Assembly (NCBI GenBank): GCA_035578175.1
Contig: JAQMRL010000014.1
Span: 16,254,274 to 16,318,273 of the forward strand
Source: Catonia carolina
Lineage: Eukaryota; Arthropoda; Insecta; Hemiptera; Achilidae
Direction of reading: 5' to 3'
DNA: 64,000 nucleotides
A program made the position numbers and the translations under genes. Position 1 is the first letter of the stretch. Each line of letters starts with the position of its first letter. The notes under the pieces are model-generated. The model saw only the letters and a program-made list of their open reading frames with translations. It was not told the DNA's origin and did no database searches. This document shows, in pieces, positions 22,452-34,517 of the stretch.

Positions 22452-22929
22452 TTAAATACCCTGGAATTACAAAATTATAATAAGAATGAACGTGTTCAGA
22501 AAGTTGTACAATTATCTGGAAAGTAAATCATACAACTATAGTATGCCCATAAATAGTAAATGATTGTTAACAATAAAAATCATATGGATAAATTTTAATA
22601 ATATTAATAAGTACAACAGATAAAAATTACGAAAAATAAATTTAACAACAGATTTATAAATACGTTATTATACTTAACAGCAGAACTAATTACGAAAAAC
22701 AAAAACTCAACAAAGCTTTTTATTACAATAAGTAAACAATATTATTAAAATTGATATATTTTTTAAAAACAAAATTATTATTAACATTTAGATTGCACAA
22801 ACTGTACTTACATGTTAATTATCTCAAACAGGCTCCAATATGTTCAAACAATCTTCCCAGAAAGAAATTTTAACTTTTATTTCTACATAAAATAAAATAT
22901 TTAAAAATATATTCAATTTAGGTTATATA

Positions 22930-23811
22930 AGGGGGTACCCATAAGTAACCGGAATAGCATTGCTGTGGGCGGTGCTTGTGTAATACGCATTTCTGCCGCA
23001 CAGACGTGTATAGCGCAACTCATTGCGAGTTCAATATTCATCTGCAGTGATTCTTTTTGCTAGCACTGTTTTGTTCTTGTTTCGTTTTTTATGATGGCAA
23101 GTTTAAGTGGACATTGTGTCGCTGTGAAATTTTGTTTTCTACTCGGTTAAAGTGCTGCTGAAACTGTTTTAATGTTGAAAACAGTTTACAAAGATGATGC
23201 TATGGTAAAATGTTAAGTATATGAGTGGTTTTCTCGGTTTAAAAATGGTGACATGTCGATTCACAAAACAAACCTCGTTCTGGACGTCCATGAACTGCCC
23301 GAATCGACGAAAATGTTAAAAAAATTCGAGAGCGTGTACTCTCAGACCGTCGACTGACAATTTGGAAGTTTTAAGAAGATTGCGCAACAGTGTTCGTCAA
23401 AAAAGATCCGATTTGTGGCAGACAGGAGACTGGCTCTTCCACCACACCAATGTACCTGCACACATAGCCATCTCGGTGAAAGATTTTTTGACTAAAAATG
23501 GCATGGTTCCGCTGCCCCACGCACCTTACTCGCCTGACTTGGCTCCGTGCGACTTTTTTTTATTTCAACCCATGAAAAGGGACATTAAAGGACACAGACA
23601 ACATTGAAGCGGTCGAGAAAAAAACGAGGGAGGAGCTGTCAGCCATTTCTAAAGATGACAACAAAAAATGTTTCGAACAGTGGAAGCAACGGCGGGATAA
23701 ATGTATTAGTTGTAATAGAGAGTATTTGAAGGGGATAAGGTTGTTTTGTAAAAAAATTGAAAATAAATAGCTTTTGAAAAATAAATCTGGTTTCTTTTGG
23801 GTATCCCCTCA
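22930..23811 (+). mobile_element. mariner-like element, internally deleted
   Basis: The left end GGGGGTACCCATAAGTAACC and the complement of the right end GGGGATACCCAAAAGAAACC form imperfect terminal inverted repeats of about 20 bp, with TATA on both sides consistent with a TA target. The transposase remnant is described separately. Confidence 0.8.
23091..23770 (+). pseudogene. mariner transposase pseudogene
   Basis: The start region reads MMASLSGHCVAVKFCFLLG, then a stop, then AAETVLMLKTVYKDDAMVK and VYEWFSRFKNGDMSIHK, the helix-turn-helix half of a mariner transposase with several stops. It then jumps, after SDRRLT-like coding, straight to the middle of the catalytic half: HHTNVPAHIAISVKDFL and PHAPYSPDLAPCDFFLF, followed by a tail up to 23770. 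The second catalytic Asp (normally HxDN) is replaced by Asn in HHTN, while the third Asp in YSPD remains. The segment with the first catalytic Asp is deleted. The element cannot be autonomous. Confidence 0.85.
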
Positions 23812-23879
23812 TATAATATAACCTAAACTACAAAAAGGTTAGGTTATATTAAATACTTCGGAAATACAAAATTATAATT

Positions 23880-24492
23880 TACATTGATAAATTTAATTTA
23901 AGATAATATAGAAAAATATTATGGATATACATAGACAGAGAGCGTTACGTAACAAGCAATATAGGTATTTAAAAAAATAAATCATTTTTTCTTACTTTGG
24001 TTTTTACATAGGAAAAATATTACAATATAATATCTGAAATTTAAACGTATATATATTTTTAATAATGTCCTTTACATCGTTACATTATGTACTTATAACT
24101 GAACAATACTAATAGTACTCACACATCTTTATGTTTAAAATTACACTCCATATTGTTATCTTAATAGTATATATATATATATATATTTATTTATATCATA
24201 AAATATTATTTTATATTTTGTAAATCAATAAATAACGCTATATAATTTATAGATTAATTATTATGATAACATAAATGAACAATATATAATATAGTCTGAT
24301 AATGAATTTCCTAATATAACTTAAAAAATGTTAATGTATACAAAATTACATTTTATACGATTTATACTTACAATTTTTTTAAGTTTACATTTTATATCGA
24401 TTACAAAATTTTGAATGGATATTTGTTATATTTGGTAAACTTTTAAGAGTTATAATAACATTGGAATTGTAGAAAAATTCATGTGTGTAAAA
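23880..24492. other. very AT-rich spacer with a (TA)n run
   Basis: A (TA)n tract lies at about 24165-24188. Nothing else is recognised. Confidence 0.45.
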
Positions 24493-24768
24493 ACAGAAGG
24501 AGCTACAATTCCTTGGCTTGAAGAAATCAAAAAAGACAGAACAGAATTAAATCTAACAATTGCTGATGTCAAATATCGCACACCGGTTTACAAAGAAACA
24601 ATTAATGACAAAAACAAAATTTTATCAGTAAGAACAATTAAATGAAAAGAACAGGTTTGTTCAGACGAATTGAGAAAAGCAAGATCCGACAGAATGAAAA
24701 AGTATTGGCAAGAAAGAAATGAAAAGGAAATAAACTGCCGAAGAAAAAGAACTAACCAAAGAGACTAA
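24493..24768 (+). pseudogene. LINE ORF2 C-terminal tail remnant
   Basis: The frame TEGATIPWLEEIKKDRTELN ... DVKYRTPVYKETINDKNKIL, one in-frame TGA, then ELRKARSDRMKKYWQERNEK, ends at TAA 24766-24768. The lysine-rich ending with (S/A)xRMKxxWxxR matches the extreme C-terminus also seen at 38048-38330, so both appear to be 3' ends of one non-LTR family. No reverse transcriptase part is present. Confidence 0.5.
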
Positions 24769-24769
24769 A

Positions 24770-27700
24770 GTGATCCTTTGTGGTGATAAAAAAGAAAAAA
24801 AAAACATTGGAATGGTTCCAGAAATGGATTGAAGTATTTTTAATCAATCATTAAGTAAAATATTTTATAATTTTATTTATTTTCATTAAGAGCAGTTTTT
24901 TGTATTAAACTCATGAAATTTCAGTCAATTGACCCTGAATAAATTTGTATAATTTGGACCTCCATCTTTGATCTATCTTATATCGTTGCATTGGTGGGAA
25001 AGTTGCGAATCTGCAACATGGCAATTTTTCAGTACAGCAAAAAAAACATCTTCCTGACTCAACATTCGCATTTTTACCAAATTCCAATTCCAAATTCCAA
25101 TTTTCTAAATTCCAATTTTCAGTAGATGCAAAAACTTGAATTCATATTGCTTAGTAACGGTAAGAGATGTAGTTTTACAACTTTGCCACTAACACGACGA
25201 TATGTGAGGCAGGAAGATATATTATGCATTATGAACATCAAACTAAAATTTTAACAGAATCTTTAAACTTGTAAAAGAACATAAAAATATATTTAAAATA
25301 AAATTAATTATATTGGACAATACTTTATAGACTAGAAATTTTTGAAAATTATGATGTAGTTACTTGAGTCACGAGTTTGGCTTTGGTTTTAACGTGAATA
25401 ACGGGGGAAAGGATCAGTGCGCTAAAATATGTGCAACTGCTTTGGTTTCAGTTCAGCCAACACAAAAACATACCCTATACCCAGAATACATACAGTATAT
25501 CGTGGAACCTTTTGTAAGTTAACTGTACAAATATAACTGTTTATTACTGTAAACAGAAATATAACTAAATAACAAAGTATTTATACATTTTTTATTTTAA
25601 CTATATTAATAAATAAATTATTTCATATTATCGATATTATGCCCAAGAAAAAACAAAAGTATTTAAAAATATCTTAAGGATCCACAAAACCATGTTCTTT
25701 TAAAAATTAAATCATATTATGTATACTTTATAAAATTCTAACCTCAACTGTATCCTCTTTGGAAGAATCTCTTTGAACATACATTAACATTTTTGGTCCG
25801 CCATTATAGAAATTCCATTATCATAATCATATACCTTAACTATATAATAAAAACTATGAATTAAACTTATGGTGAAATAATATATTTATATATAAAATAA
25901 ATTATGAGCAATAAACAATATATAATATAGATACATAAGTTAAGATAATCACAAAAAATATTATAGTATATTATAATATATAAACTGAAAAGTATTTAAG
26001 GTTGGTTTTACATTCTGGACATAATTTTTATCATAATCGTATCAAGCTGTATTTAAGAAACCACCACCAAAATCTTTATTATCTTAAAAAATATGTGGTA
26101 TCACAAATGAATAAGAAAGAATGTATTTTGTTCTTCCATTAATATATTTATAAAAAAAAAATAAATGAATAAATTTTTTAAATTTATTTTAAACTATTTT
26201 TGGTATCTATGCATATTATATTTTTTTGTTTTTATTGTACGTTGTTTTCTTCAACATTTTATTTATAAAAAAATATTGTATCGTCGTCTGCATTTAAAAA
26301 AAATATCACATCTAATTAAATTTTACAATTTTTTTCCATTATATGGATAGATTTTTAATAAAAATATAATTTCACTCATAATTATTATATATCATCTACA
26401 TACACAAAATGAATTTTGATCAATTTAAATTTTTTTTAACGTATTTACGTTCTATTTACAATAATAAGAAAGGGAAATTATTGAAAATATTGTTAATTTG
26501 ATCTTATATAATTACAGTTTTATAAAAGATATGGGGGTGTGTTTATAGATTTAAAGTACGAAACACATGACACGTACTTTGTGTTTAAAATATTAATAAT
26601 TACGTCTTCATGGATGTTCTGTAAAATACGTTCAAAAAAATATCTACTAAAATTAAAGTCACTTTATATTGCATGTATCACACTTGTTAAATGTCTCTAT
26701 TCTACTTTTTACATTCTGACAAAATATAATTTGATTTAGCGAAAAGATTATTCAATTTTTATTATTTATGATTATATTTTTAATATACAAAAATTTTGGA
26801 ACATATATTAAAAATTAAATATTGAGGTAAGATTAGGTTAGGTAACTGATTATGTTAGGTTATATAATTGATTTAATGAAGGTAAAACTTATAATAAAAT
26901 TTTTTTAACTTTAATATAATTAGCATAATGGACCAGTGCGGATAAATTCGCACAACATTCTTGGGTTTCAAACCTCTATCATTAAATAAATTGTTTAAAT
27001 TAAAAACAAACTTAACTGTTCTTAGAATAATGATGAGAAACGACTAAAGCACAGTAGTACAATAGTTTCGTCCTGAAAAGAATGGTTTTAAACTAAAACT
27101 TAAAAAAAACAACAACGTTAAAACATGTCTCTTACCGAGTGAATGTATTGTGAGATGAGAAGAGAGATGACACATATCCTGTATGCTTATGGAATACGGC
27201 TATGGAGGGGTATATATGCAAACCGCATTTTATTACACTATTACCATTACGATGTCAACGAAATTTACATTTTTCATTTCGTAAAATGAAGCTCATTTTA
27301 GCATGAATTTCTAGTTTAGAATTTTGGGTAAATCAAGAAGGAATACTCTTTAAAATCATCTCAAAATTATAAAAATCAGTTTGATAGAACTCTGTATTTA
27401 GGAGCAACAGAATTCCAGAAATTAACAACAACACCAAGTAGAATAATATTTAACAGGAAGATTAAGGCATCAAAAAAGGTTAGTAAAAAAAAATATTTTT
27501 ATATAAGTTTTAGGAAAATTATATAGAATTCCGTAATAAAAAACAAATCTTCACAGAAATACTAAGGTAGATGGTGTTGTTGGACCAAATTCAATAAGGT
27601 AAAATATTACGAAAATATAACAGAAATTATAGAGGAAACTGATCACTATGGTATCACATCAGAAAAATGGATGAAACGCATGACAAAGGTTTGGGTGATT

Positions 27701-28929
27701 AGGATTCGTAGAATAATTTTTTTTTTTTTAAATAAACTACAAAATTTTCTTATCATAATTCTTGTAAATAATAAAACCAGACAAAATATTTCAAATTTTT
27801 CGTTCAATAGAAAACAAAAACAAAAAAATACAAAAGTAAAGAAAACACCAAGAATTTATTAAAAACAACCATTTCGATATTATTAAATTTTAAAAAATAT
27901 ATATAAATATTTACAAAAACGGAATAAACCATTAAAATGAGCAGTTCATTTGTAACTAAATAACATTAACTTGTAATGAATTATTAATAATAATGAGATC
28001 TTTAGACAAACCATTCAAGCAAAAAGACATTTCTTTTAACATCATAATTTCATATTCAAATTTGTGATTCCCATTATTTTATGAACCCACAGACTAATAA
28101 ATCTGAACACTTTAAAAATAAATAAATTATTAAACATAATAATAAAACATAACGTATTTATATAAAATATAATATTAAAATTAAATAAAACACACTTATT
28201 GATGATAATAATACAGATTTAACGTTGATTTTAGTTTGTTTATTATATATATAATTATTTATAATACAATAGATAAATATTTATTATGTATTTACAATTA
28301 GGTCTTATCCTTAAATATATATATATTAAAATTGTTTTCTTTTTTACAAATATTATGGGTCTCGCATACCTACATTTTTTTACATTAATCAATTCTATAT
28401 ATGGTACTCGTAAGCTATATAATATAATATTTTCTAATTCTAAAAACAACAAACAAAAATGATTGTTACAATACGAATAATAAACACACAAATATAAATA
28501 AATAAATAAATTATGTATTAAAATAGAATACTTAACGACAAAATAAAGAGAATCTTACAGATAAATATTATAGAATAGATAGTTTTATTACCCTGGAAAA
28601 TAAAATACCAAATTATATTTTTATAGAAAAAATAAATTTGAAAATAGAAAAGATATAAATTTATTTTGTGATTAAATTTAAGATAACTGGAAATAAATTT
28701 TAAAATAATTAAATATACAGTATCCGCCACTTATTATGTTCATGTATTTGGATTTTTTTGTAATATTTAAAAAATACGTAAAAGTCTGACTGGCAAACTG
28801 TAACGTGATTATCATTAAGAATACAAATTTTTATGGAAAATAAGTAAATTTGATTATTTTGACCCGATAAATTGAATAAAATATATAAATGTTTTCAGAA
28901 TTAAATTCTCTACCAGTTTTTACTAAAAC
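24770..28929. other. long AT-rich region without a recognised gene
   Basis: It holds many short frames of low complexity (Ile/Lys/Asn/Phe-rich), which I take as chance. A short cysteine-containing minus-strand frame (24911-25093, SGRCFFCCTEKLPCCRF) and a plus-strand stretch near 27600-27710 (HYGITSEKWMKRM) may be old transposon remnants, unplaced. A possible worn B box (gtttcaaacctc) is at about 26966-26977. Confidence 0.35.
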
Positions 28930-29292
28930 ATTTTATGCATTTATTGGTCATGAAGTAATTGTAGAGCAAAGCTAAATAAAACTGTTTTTATAAGACAAAT
29001 TTTTGAATTTACTTTGAAAATCATGAAAACTACTGAAGATACAATTCTAAAACCTATTTTATTCAATTTATCAGTCAAAATCTATAATAAACAATATCAA
29101 AAAATTGGGTCCTACACCTTCAGGATGGTTTTATTCAGGAATAAGCTCTAAACCCAAGGTGAAATTTTTCACCAGCTGTAACCCGCTAACAAACCATTTC
29201 TGGACATATGTTAATATGAAATTTTTCAATATTTTGATAAGACGAACACGCCTGTAAATTATGTTGGTTCCTTGTGGGGCACCCTGTACTTA
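28930..29292 (-). repeat. D-family repeat copy D4, longest
   Basis: Read on minus it runs from CAGGGTGCCCCACAAGGAAC through CAGAAATGGTTTGTTAGCGG and GGTGAAAAATTTCACC for about 360 bp. It is the most complete D copy and gives the likely left end of the family. Confidence 0.5.
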
Positions 29293-29956
29293 GCACATTC
29301 CATAAGAAAAAATAATAATTTAAGCCCTTTAGTAAATTTTTAAACGGTTTGTGTATATTTATAAACAACCTTAAATACAGTGAGGAGTGGAATAAAATAT
29401 GTGATTATATAAACAAAATAAATTACATGTAATTTTATTACTAAATTCCGTTCTTTTATATTATATCATATTAAGTGGCATTTACTGTAATTTTAATTTG
29501 AAATGTATTATTATCAGGCAGTTAATGATATTGTTATACAACATCTAAAATGATTTGATGGATATGAATTTGAGATTCAAAATTTTACAAAAACATTTTA
29601 ATATACAAATTTTATTGAGATCATTAAATTATTTTGGTTTATTAATAAGAAATTTTAAATTTTTTTTATAAAAGATGTCTTTTATTATATATATATTTTT
29701 TTAAATAAATTATTAGGAACAGTTTTTAGGGAATATAAAAATATAAGTATTTCTTGAATTGTTGGGATTTTAATTTTAGTACCGTAATTTTGATAAATTT
29801 TAATTAATAATTTGTCGCAAAATTTTTATTAAATATTTAATATAACATACAGTAAACTCTTACTAATTGAAACCTGAAGATTTGGGATCAGTCCGAGTTA
29901 TACGAAAAATTTGATAACACATTTGAGGGAAAATTATAATTAATAAATTTATCGAA

Positions 29957-30139
29957 GCCAGCCGCATTGGTGTAGTTGGTAACGTGCTCGCCTCATCATG
30001 CAGTCCTGGGTTCAAATCCCACTAAGCACGGCATATTTTCATATGTTACAAAAAATTACTTCATCCTCATTACGCACAGTTACATCCCAACGTCGTCGCT
30101 AATGACCTTGCAATTGATGCAACGATAAATAAATAAAAA
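29957..30139 (+). mobile_element. tRNA-derived SINE S3 with a 12-bp target duplication
   Basis: The head GCCGCATTGGTGTAGTTGG has an A-box-like segment. The B box is GGGTTCAAATCCC. It ends ...cgataaataaataaaaaa. Perfect duplication AAATTTATCGAA at 29945-29956 and 30140-30151. Confidence 0.92.
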
Positions 30140-30239
30140 AAATTTATCGAAATAAAATGTAGTTAAAATAAATATCAAAGCATCATGGTTTAATCTTTAA
30201 AAAGATTAAGCACGAATTATGTAATATTGTACATGTAAA

Positions 30240-30619
30240 GACAGGTGGAGTGTCAAATTATTTACACTCAATCTGTTCATTGCAGGGCTAAAATAAATAG
30301 TTCTGTTTCTTATCACATGGTCAGCCAATTAAATGACTGAATCATTTAAGAACAGAAGAGGTAGAGGTGCAAAAGACACTAATCAGAGTTATCTCCTCTG
30401 AAAGTAATGAATTTCATTATACAGCCAGACCCTGTGGTGAATGAAGTGAAGGTGTCGTTTGCAGAGTGGAAAATATGTGCTTTTCAGAGGGCCCGGCATG
30501 CTGATAAGCGTACTTTTCCACTCAGTGAGGAAGGCAACGGTAAACCACCTCACTCCTCGGTTTACTTAGTAAAACCTCTACAGGTTCAAACCAGCCTTTT
30601 GGCTGATGACCTAAACAAC
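30240..30619 (+). mobile_element. R-family retroposon R8, 5'-truncated, with an 11-bp target duplication
   Basis: It starts inside the R head (gacaggtggag; about 12 bases missing) and ends CTAAACAAC. Perfect duplication GTACATGTAAA at 30229-30239 and 30620-30630. Truncation at the 5' side with an intact duplication is the signature of target-primed reverse transcription. Its frame from 30407 is intact (MNFIIQPDPVVNEVKVSFAE to LADDLNN). Confidence 0.93.
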
Positions 30620-30843
30620 GTACATGTAAAATGGACTTATGGTAATTCAAATTGGGTTTAGTCTTGTAAATTCTACATAAATAAGAGTTTACTGCATTTT
30701 GATTAAAAAGGAAACAACACATTTGATTATCGGAGAAATAAAATAAACAGTTAAATTTAGCTTTTTTAAAAAATAAAATTTCATGTCAAATTACAATGGA
30801 ATGAGCAGTAATTTTATATAATATTAAATAAAATTCAAAATGA

Positions 30844-31022
30844 TTGCTTACATAGCGTAGTGATAGCGCGAGATACAATATGGAGGGTCCTGAATTTGAT
30901 TTTCAGCTAGGGTCTGGAAATAATAACAAATCACAACCCAACGTTCCATTTACATAACCCATTGTGGTAGCTAATAACCAAGCTGTTGATGCGACTTTAA
31001 ATAAAATTTAAAAAAAACAAAT
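30844..31022 (+). mobile_element. tRNA-derived SINE S4 (short form)
   Basis: The head ttgcttacatagcgtagtgatagcgcg has a decayed B box. Body gggtctggaaat, ending ...gatgcgactttaaataaa and A-rich tail. A 10-bp duplication TTCAAAATGA at 30834-30843 and 31023-31032. Confidence 0.82.
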
Positions 31023-31735
31023 TTCAAAATGAACACAATTTTTTATATATTTTTTAATACATTTCATAATTCTATAATTTCTCTGAAAGTATATAATGTA
31101 AAAATGTAGAGGAAAAATAAAGACAATAATTTTCAGAGTATTTTACAAATTTTATGTAAAATAATGACCCTGATATAAAAATAAAAATCAAGCAAGAATA
31201 AAATAAAATCGTTAATTTTATTGGGCCTAGTACAATAAATACAGTAGAACCTTGTTATCCTGGACCAGTTTTGGAAAAAAATATATTGTTTAGCATAGTA
31301 AGTGAAGACTGTTTTTACTGACAATAAATCAATAAATAAATATTACTCGAATTCACTTGCCACCGGGTGAGTTCATTGCAATCACCCCGCCTGCTTTTGC
31401 TAAGGAGCAAACTGGTAACTCAACAATCACCTTTTTTCCCTTTGAAAATAAACTTTGATACAGTTTTGGAAAAATTGCCTGGTGTGTGAAACTTGCCAGA
31501 AAACAATAAAATTGAAAAAAAAAAAAAATTTGGAAGATTTTATAAACATTTAAAAAAATATTGATGGCTGTTCCAATACTGAAAAAGACATTAACAATTG
31601 GTTGCAAATTAACAATGACGAAGATTATAAAGTGACCATAGAGGAAGAAATTGCATCATGCAGTATTACAGAAAATGAAAAGGGTCGCCTCCATAGCGTA
31701 GTGTTTAGCGCGTTAGCCGACTACGCAGACAATGA

Positions 31736-32143
31736 CAAAATTCGAAAGGGCAAGATCCTTCTATACAAACTTACCCCCATTCTCCGCTCAAAATCTATAG
31801 CCACTTCTGTAAAACTCCTCTTATATTCTGCCATTGTCCGTTCCTGGCTTTTCTTTAAGGGTCACCGGTCTGGTGGCCACTCCTAGCCAATACGCATAAA
31901 AAGTCCTTTCACGCCTTTCAAAATCGCATCCTATGTCTCATTGCAAATTTCCACTATCTAATTCCTAACTCCATCACCCATGATCAACTTCTCTTTCTCT
32001 CCATCCAGGACTACATCCAAAACACCTCAAGGAATCTTCACGACACCGGAATGGCTTCAGAAATTGAAACCATCCGGAGCATCTATACCAGATTGCACCC
32101 ACTAGCGACGATCCGACAATTGCGATTCCATGACTTTCTGTAG
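31736..32143 (+). pseudogene. Jockey-type non-LTR retrotransposon C-terminus
   Basis: First segment: KILLYKLTPILRSKSIATSV, KLLLYSAIVRSWL, equivalent to the post-RT LxPLLxxxSxLSxxxKxLLYxxxxRPxxxYG region of Jockey-clade LINEs. After a frameshift near 31885 the frame from 31886 continues NTHKKSFHAFQNRILCLIAN, SITHDQLLFLSIQDYIQNTS, RNLHDTGMASEIETIRSIY to a stop at 32141-32143. A second fragment of the same family with a matching end (HDYIHNMSRNLHE) is at 46849-46989. No catalytic motifs are retained. Confidence 0.78.
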
Positions 32144-32173
32144 TAACACAACTTTCAGTTTAAGTTGAACATA

Positions 32174-32493
32174 ACCCACCGGGTTGGTCTAGAGGTAAAG
32201 TCGTCGCCAAAATCAGCTGATTTTCGGAGACGAAGGTTCCTGGTTCAAATCCTAGTAAAGGTTGTTACTTTTATACGGATTTGAATGCTAGACGTGGTTA
32301 CCCGTGTACTTTGATGGTTGGGGTTCAATTAATCATACTCTCTCAGGAATGGTCGGCCTGAGTCTGTACAAGACTACACCTCATTTACACGTCATACACA
32401 TCATCCTCATCTCACTGGGTCATGGGGTTGCTTATTGTTCAGAATTGAACAGATTGCAACGTACACATATTAGGACAAAAAATATATAAAGAA
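32174..32493 (+). mobile_element. tRNA-derived SINE S6 (long form) with a 12-bp target duplication
   Basis: Head GGGTTGGTCTAGAGGTAAAG, B box GGTTCAAATCC, then about 240 bp of a body that includes tcatcctcatctcactgggt. Perfect duplication AAGTTGAACATA at 32162-32173 and 32494-32505. The same long body occurs reversed at 53322-53594 and 50941-51088. Confidence 0.92.
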
Positions 32494-33310
32494 AAGTTGA
32501 ACATATATAAGTACATATCAACGTTAGTCCTTCCCGCCCAGCAAGATTATTTGTGATATTGATTTATATTACAGAAAATCTGGTAACTGTTCTGTACATA
32601 TATGTTGATATTATTATTGAAGTATATATTGCTATTTAGTTCCGCTTGTTTTTCTGAATGTGAAACTAAATTTAACTTCCAACGAACGTTCCATAATGTT
32701 TCATTGAAAAAACCTAGCCCCATAATTTATCTTCAAACGATCAGGTGGTATTTCCAACGACATCGTCTAAATTATCTTTTATCAGTTTCAGTTTCACCAC
32801 GTGGAGGTTCCGGGTTCGATTCCTGGCAAGGGAAAATTTTCACAAGTCAAAACCCGCAGTTACAGTCACATAATTCGCCGTTGTCGCTAATAACCAAACA
32901 CTTGATGCAACTTTAAATAAATGAATTATAAAAAAAAATGAAAAGGATTCAGGCAGTATTGATGAACCAGGTGTGGTTATGATCCATGCCGAAGCAATTG
33001 CAAATATAGATAAATTTATTGAGATCGAGCTGCTCGTAAGCGATACAGAAAACTGAAGCAGGAAAAGCTCACTGCCTTTTTTAATTACCGACTAATTTGT
33101 AACTATATCACGTACAGTGTAAATACATACAGTATTATATGTTTTTAGATAAAAGTATGTCGATACTAATTTTTAAACTACATTAAAAATATTTTTGATA
33201 AGTTTTTTTTATCAATTTTCCTCATTCTTTGGATAATCTAGATTTTGTAAACTCGGATCAACTCTGCCCCCAATTGATCCGGATTAACAAGGTTCTTCTA
33301 TACAATGATA

Positions 33311-33366
33311 TTTTAAAACTCTGTGAGGAAAGCTACGGTAAAACATCTCACTCATTTTCCTCACAT
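33311..33366 (+). mobile_element. R-family short fragment
   Basis: It reads actctgtgaggaaagctacg gtaaaacatctcactc, matching about 55 bp of the central R body. Both ends are lost. Confidence 0.55.
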
Positions 33367-34164
33367 TACATCACCCTTTGGATTAACATCTAATGATTTA
33401 ACGAAGAAAAGAAAAAGAAACATAAAAATGTATTATGGAATTCATATAACATTGAAATATACATTTAAATTATTTGAGCTTCGCAGTTAAAAAATAAATT
33501 ATACTTTACAAAAGATTAAAATAAAACCTAATCTAAAAAATATTTAAACTGGTCATCTAAAATAAAAATTATAATGGTAAACATGCTGGATTATAAATTT
33601 TACTGGTAAGAGAAATGCCCAAAAATATTATTGTTTTTTTTATTAAATGAAGATGGTTTTTCTGAGATCATTCAGGTGTTGTTACAGATTTGGTAAATAA
33701 GCGAAATAAATTTATGATAAAAGTTAATCCTGGACAGGACATAATTTATTTTTACTTTTTTTTAGAAAAAAACACTTAAATTTTGTTAGGATTTTATCTT
33801 GTTAAAATCACAGGTTTTTTCAGAGTATTTTATGTACAATGTAACTTAAATTTTCAATGAAAAACTCTTAAATTAGTTCTAGGGTACCAGAGAAAATGAA
33901 TATAAGTCATAAAATGGTCAAAATGAAATAATTCAGTATTTTAGAAATTAAAATTTTTCTCATAATGCTTTGAGATCAAGGCACTTAACAATAATACAGG
34001 TAAAAAATCCTGGACTTTTAAAACTTTGAAAAAAAATAGTATTACAAACACTAAAAATTTGAAAAATTGTAAAATCAGACTCGCACTGGACATTATGAAT
34101 AAGTTTTCCGTCTTTCCATATGGGTTCTTGCATTTTATTACTTTGTACACATAATAAAATTATT
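33367..34164. other. unassigned AT-rich spacer
   Basis: No exon or repeat family is recognised. Confidence 0.45.
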
Positions 34165-34517
34165 TGCCCATAACAGGCAGATGGAGTGTTAAATTATTTG
34201 CATTCGATCTGCTAGTTCCAGGGATACAAAAAATAGTTCTGTTTCTTATTACATGGCCAGTCAATTATAAGACAGAAGAATTTAAGAACAGAAGAGGTAG
34301 AGGTGTAAAAGACTCTAGTCAGAGTCATCTCCTCTGAGAGTAATGAATTTTATTCTACAGTCAAAGTAACTGTTTGTTTTTCCGGAGGGCCCGGCATGCT
34401 GATAAGCATACTTTTCTACTCAGTGAGGAAGGCATTGGTAAACCACCTCACTCCTCGTTTTACTTAGTAAAGCCTTTAAAAGTTCAAACCAGCCTTTCGG
34501 CTGATGACCTAAACAAC
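34165..34517 (+). mobile_element. R-family retroposon R9, internally deleted
   Basis: TGCCCATAACAGGCAG to CTAAACAAC with about 40 bp missing in the middle (the gaccctgtggtgaatgaag part). Imperfect flanks aataaaattatt and aataaaataata fit a decayed target duplication. Confidence 0.82.

Larger units (their letters stand above)
29850..30694. mobile_element. pogo/Tigger-like MITE carrying a SINE and an R copy
   Basis: The ends are CAGTAAACTCTTA at 29850 and its complement ending at 30694. The left interior (ggatcagtccgagttata) resembles pogo/Tigger termini. Without the two insertions the element is only about 280 bp. The TA target is visible on the left only. Confidence 0.55.
31684..32934 (+). 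mobile_element. tRNA-derived SINE S5, split by LINE and SINE insertions
   Basis: The SINE head GTCGCCTCCATAGCGTAGTG starts at 31684. The rest (CACGTGGAGGTTCCGGGTTC with its B box, to the A-rich end) lies at about 32785-32934. A perfect 12-bp duplication AAAATGAAAAGG flanks the whole at 31672-31683 and 32935-32946 and, when collapsed, joins the two transposase halves of the pogo element in one line. Confidence 0.85.
31242..33300 (+). mobile_element. pogo/Tigger-like transposon, heavily nested
   Basis: Left end CAGTAGAACCTTGTTATCC at 31242 and right end, complement TAGAAGAACCTTGTTAATCC, closing at 33300, with TA on both sides. Transposase remnants lie at about 31530-31683 (plus frame: INNWLQINNDEDYKVTIEEE) and 32947-33060 (DSGSIDEPGVVMIHAEAIAN), in the style of the C-terminal part of jerky/Tigger proteins. 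Between them sits a SINE, itself interrupted by a LINE fragment and another SINE. Confidence 0.75.

Noticed and set aside
24911..25093. Cysteine-rich 60-codon minus-strand frame as a small secreted protein
   Set aside because: No signal peptide, no splice context and no repeated cysteine spacing; left as unassigned.
28255..28730. Hydrophobic Tyr/Ile/Phe-rich frames as membrane proteins
   Set aside because: Expected from very AT-rich DNA; no start context or homologous pattern.
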